Source of the DNA: Sva-07 sp963774765
Lineage (GTDB): Bacteria; Actinomycetota; Acidimicrobiia; Acidimicrobiales; Ilumatobacteraceae
Length of the DNA stretch: 64,000 nt
Assembly (NCBI GenBank): GCA_963774765.1
Contig: CAVZGP010000016.1
Span: 1-64,000, forward strand
Direction: 5' to 3'
Shown: positions 61,217 through 64,000 of the stretch, in pieces
Numbering within the stretch: position 1 is the stretch's first letter
Layout of the letters: every line of letters starts with the position of its first letter
Program-made: the position numbers and the translations under genes
Notes under the pieces: model-generated
Database searches by the model: none
What the model saw: the letters and a program-made list of their open reading frames with translations, nothing else
Told to the model about the DNA's origin: nothing

Positions 61217-62866
61217 ATGACCACCATCGAATCGAGTCCCGAAGCGGTTGCCGTGAGCGACCGCGACGCCGACACCGCGAGTGCACTCGGCGCGGTCGCG
61301 GGCATCTTCACGTCCACCGACCACAAGGTCACCGGGCGGCTGTATCTCGCCGGCGGGATACTCGGCCTGATCGTCACCGTCGCGATCAACCTGCTGATCG
61401 CCATCGAGCGACTCGACGGCGTCGACATCGTGCTCGACGCCGAGGTGCTCCCGCAGATCGTCGACGCCCAACACGTCGGACTCGTCTTCGCAACGCTCCT
61501 GCCGCTCGTGATGGCCGCCTGCGTCTACGCCGTCCCGTTGCAGCTCGGTGCCCGTTCGATCGCCTTCCCCCGGCTCGCGTCCAGCGGTTTCTGGATGTGG
61601 TTCGGCGGTGCGGTCCTCACCACGGTCGCTCTCGTCAACAACGGCGGCACGCTCGGCGGTGACGCCAACGCGGTCGACCTGTTCATCGTCGGGATCGGAC
61701 TGATGGCGATCGGTCTCACCGCCACCGCCGGAGCCGTGGCGACGAGCCTGCTCACCACCCGGGCGCCGGGGATGACGATGCGCCGGATCCCACCGTTCTC
61801 GTGGTCGGCGCTGGTGTTCTCGCTCGGCGTGATCCTCGTGATGCCGGTGCTGGTCGGCACGCTCGCCTACCTGTTCCTCGACCACCGCAACGCCCGCACC
61901 GGCTTCGGCGGCAACGAGGGCATCTTCGTGTGGGTCGGCTGGATCGTCACGCAGCCGGTCACGTTCCTGTTCGCCATCCCGGCCGTCGGCATGCTCGCCG
62001 AACTGACGCCGGTGGTGTTCGGCCGCCGGATGCCCGCGCGAGGTGCGATGTTCGGCGGGTTGGCGCTGATCGGCATGGCCGCGCTCGCCGGTGTCACGCA
62101 GCAGAACATCCAGAACCTCCCGTGGGCCGGAAGCTCCCTCAACGTCGACGACCTCGAGACCAAGGTCCGCGACCTCGTCCCGTTCCTGCTCTTCAACGTG
62201 CTGCCCGTGCTCGGCATGCTCATCGTGCTGATGGTCGTGCTGCAGACCGCCCGCCCCGGCGACGGCCGCTTCCACTTCAGCCCGGGCATCGTGTTCGCAT
62301 TCTTCGGCTTCGCGATGATCCTGGTCGGCATGCTCGGCAACCTGCTCCACGCCGCTGACGACCTCGACCTCCAGGGCACCGTGTTCGAAGAAGCGACCCT
62401 GATCTACGTCGTCTACGGAGCCGTGCTCGCCGTGATGGGCGCCACGATCCACTGGGCACCCAAGCTCTGGGGAGCCACGATCGATTCCGGCAAGGTGCTG
62501 CCGCTTGCACTGCTCGGCGTGACGGGCACGATGCTCGCAGCGTTCCCGATGTACATCGCCGGGTTCCTGAATCAGCCCGCCGGTATCTCGTACATCGACG
62601 ACGACCTTCAGATCTGGAACATCATCGCCCTCGTCGGCCATGCGCTCATGGCGCTCACGGTGCTCGGTTTCGTCGGCCTGATGTTGATGTCGACACGCCA
62701 CGACGAGTCGGTCGGCGATGACCCGTGGGACGCCCAAACGCTCGAATGGGCCACCACGTCACCGGCGCCTCGCGACAACTTCGTCGACGTGCCTGTGGTG
62801 CACTCTGCGGAACCACTGCTCGACCTCAAGTCCGCCCTGGCGTCCAACGACGGGAGCAACGCCTGA
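61217..62866 (+). CDS. Divergent haem-copper oxidase subunit I lacking CuB and high-spin haem ligands
   Basis: 549 aa with twelve predicted helices and family landmarks: S-T-D-H-K at the N-terminus, V-P-L-Q-L-G-A-R-S-I-A-F-P-R-L and W-A-P-K-L-W-G. The active-site histidines are replaced. The helix VI H-P-x-V-Y site reads T-Q-P-V-T-F (near 245), the helix VII H-H pair reads Q-Q (near 295), and the helix X H-F-H site reads T-L-I (near 394). Only a His near 86, the low-spin haem region, remains. It therefore cannot form the normal oxygen-reduction centre. It overlaps the subunit III gene, so it is made with oxidase partners. A structural or electron-transfer paralogue is possible. Confidence 0.8.
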   Translation: MTTIESSPEAVAVSDRDADTASALGAVAGIFTSTDHKVTGRLYLAGGILGLIVTVAINLLIAIERLDGVDIVLDAEVLPQIVDAQHVGLVFATLLPLVMAACVYAVPLQLGARSIAFPRLASSGFWMWFGGAVLTTVALVNNGGTLGGDANAVDLFIVGIGLMAIGLTATAGAVATSLLTTRAPGMTMRRIPPFSWSALVFSLGVILVMPVLVGTLAYLFLDHRNARTGFGGNEGIFVWVGWIVTQPVTFLFAIPAVGMLAELTPVVFGRRMPARGAMFGGLALIGMAALAGVTQQNIQNLPWAGSSLNVDDLETKVRDLVPFLLFNVLPVLGMLIVLMVVLQTARPGDGRFHFSPGIVFAFFGFAMILVGMLGNLLHAADDLDLQGTVFEEATLIYVVYGAVLAVMGATIHWAPKLWGATIDSGKVLPLALLGVTGTMLAAFPMYIAGFLNQPAGISYIDDDLQIWNIIALVGHALMALTVLGFVGLMLMSTRHDESVGDDPWDAQTLEWATTSPAPRDNFVDVPVVHSAEPLLDLKSALASNDGSNA

Positions 62867-63444
62867 TGCACGCACTGCCCGCAGCCCCCGCTCCGGCGCC
62901 ACAACGCCAGATGCTCGTCGGCGCATCGCTCGCCGTCGTGGCGATGTTGATGCTCACCGGGAGCATGCTCGCCGTCTGGGCGCTCCAGCGACGCGAGGCG
63001 ATCGACTCGACCGGTACCTGGGTTCCCGACGGTACGACCATTCCCGAGGTGCCCACCAACGTCATGCTCTTGTCGTTCATCGGCATCTGCGTGTTCGGCC
63101 AGTGGGCGGCCTGGAGCGCGAAGCGCAACGACCGCCCGCACACCGTGCTCGCACTCGGCTGCACCGCACTGGTCGCACTACTCGTGATCAACGCCCAAGC
63201 CTTCGTCTACCACCGCATGGGTCTCGGTGTCGCCGACGGCACGTACGCAGCGATGTTCTACGCGATCACCGGCATGTTCATGGTGCTGATGATCGTCGGC
63301 ATCCTGTTCACCGTCGTCACCGCCTTCCGCTTCGTCGGCGGTCGTTCCGGCGATCAGGAAGTCCTTGTCTCCCACGCCATCTACTGGTACGCGATGGCGG
63401 CGATCTACGCCGCCATCTGGTTCCTCGTCTACGTCACCAAGTGA
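62866..63444 (+). CDS. Haem-copper oxidase subunit III-like protein
   Basis: 192 aa with five predicted helices, the usual form of actinobacterial subunit III. Features include P-T-N-V-M-L-L-S-F at the start of a helix and S-H-A-I-Y-W-Y-A-M at the end. The ATG overlaps the subunit I stop (TGATG), so the two are translationally coupled. Subunit III has no metal centres and stabilises subunit I. Confidence 0.8.
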   Translation: MHALPAAPAPAPQRQMLVGASLAVVAMLMLTGSMLAVWALQRREAIDSTGTWVPDGTTIPEVPTNVMLLSFIGICVFGQWAAWSAKRNDRPHTVLALGCTALVALLVINAQAFVYHRMGLGVADGTYAAMFYAITGMFMVLMIVGILFTVVTAFRFVGGRSGDQEVLVSHAIYWYAMAAIYAAIWFLVYVTK

Positions 63445-63452
63445 GCGACTGA

Positions 63453-64000
63453 ATGTTCACCACCGGTTCCAAATTCCTCATCGGCGCTTCGGTTCTCGCG
63501 GCGATCTCGGCGATCGTCTACGGCGTGGCCCAGGACGGCGTGATGGGCACGGTCGGTCTCGCCTCGGCAGCGGTCGCGCTCGCGTTCCTCGCCGGCATCA
63601 ACATCCACACCCGCGACTCCAACATCTGGGATGACGAGATCTCGTCGGTCGAGACCGCACCCGCGGCCGCGCGGCCCCCTGCCAACAGCATCTGGCCGAT
63701 GGCGTTCGCGCTCGGCGCCGCCGTGTTCACCGTCGGGCTCGTCACCTATCAGGCCGTGTTCATCGTCGGCGTGATCCTGTTGCTCGCCGCCGGCGCGGAA
63801 TGGACCGCCGAGGCGTGGGCCGAGCGGGCGTCGGCCGACGCCAGCTACAACGCCGAGGTTCGCAGCCGCATCGCCAACCCGCTCGAGTTCCCGTTGGCCG
63901 CCGCGATCGGAATCGGCATCATCGTGTACGCGTTCAGCCGCATCATGCTGTGGCTGTCGAAGACCAACACCGTGATCGCCTTCGCGGTGCTCGGCGCGCT
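63453..64000 (+). CDS. Oxidase-associated membrane protein (CtaF/subunit IV-like), cut by window end
   Basis: The frame is open from the ATG at 63,453 to the window end (182 complete codons). At least five hydrophobic segments are seen. The first part (F-L-I-G-A-S-V-L-A-A-I-S-A-I-V-Y-G, then H-T-R-D-S-N-I-W-D-D-E) resembles the small CtaF subunit IV of actinobacterial oxidases, but the protein continues past its usual length of about 140 residues. It follows subunit III by eight bases. The full product cannot be judged from this window. Confidence 0.6.
   Translation, partial: MFTTGSKFLIGASVLAAISAIVYGVAQDGVMGTVGLASAAVALAFLAGINIHTRDSNIWDDEISSVETAPAAARPPANSIWPMAFALGAAVFTVGLVTYQAVFIVGVILLLAAGAEWTAEAWAERASADASYNAEVRSRIANPLEFPLAAAIGIGIIVYAFSRIMLWLSKTNTVIAFAVLGA

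Noticed and set aside
59918..62737. 939-codon open frame on the minus strand
   Set aside because: It is antisense to ctaB and the oxidase subunit I gene. Its composition (runs of H, D, R, E, Q, G) is that of a high-GC antisense shadow, with no domain.

Overview
The window looks like the chromosome of a high-GC actinobacterium, probably of the class Acidimicrobiia (Ilumatobacter-like). The pointers are: co-existing PilB/PilC/PilT type IV pilus genes and a Tad locus, a ClpS-DUF2017 pair, actinobacterial-style haem-copper oxidase genes with ctaB, and roadblock/GTPase/DUF4388 genes. The taxonomy is inferred from gene content only.

Positions 1 to about 22,800 are an integrated mobile island. It has a tyrosine integrase, an excisionase-like protein, an XRE regulator and a MobF-type relaxase. 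Its right end carries what looks like a tRNA 3'-end fragment, and both ends carry copies of TTCTAACGG. The cargo is a DUF4365 gene, a HigBA-like toxin-antitoxin pair, a GHKL-ATPase-like two-gene operon, a XhoI/PaeR7I-type restriction-modification pair, and a compact seven-gene biosynthetic operon (15.2-22.7 kb). That operon encodes a PIG-L deacetylase, a glycine-zipper protein, a class V aminotransferase, an amidohydrolase, a class II aminoacyl-tRNA-synthetase-like protein, a DIT1/PvcA (isocyanide synthase family)-GNAT fusion and a small unknown protein. About nineteen single-base frameshifts interrupt the island genes, whereas the remaining 41 kb shows none.

Positions 22.8-64 kb are core chromosome. 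In order: a CoA-transferase/aminotransferase pair; a three-gene operon of prepilin-like proteins, one fused to a vWA domain and one ending in three PA14 domains; an ABC exporter and a TAP-like lipoprotein hydrolase; tRNA-Ser(CGA); a roadblock-GTPase-DUF4388 operon; tRNA-Ser(GGA) fused head-to-tail with tadA; the small SRP RNA; and a 5'-3' exonuclease. Then come the type IV pilus machine (coiled-coil protein, PilB, PilC, PilD, PilT) with two pilins, an eleven-gene Tad pilus operon ending in a membrane LysM-BTAD protein, DUF2017/ClpS, ctaB and an oxidase cluster cut by the window end. The oxidase subunit I here lacks the CuB and high-spin haem ligands.

Two families of short palindromic repeats (nine and three copies) lie between core genes. 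WhiG/FliA-like promoter motifs precede the roadblock operon, the pil operon and, more weakly, the major pilin gene, suggesting shared control of surface appendages.
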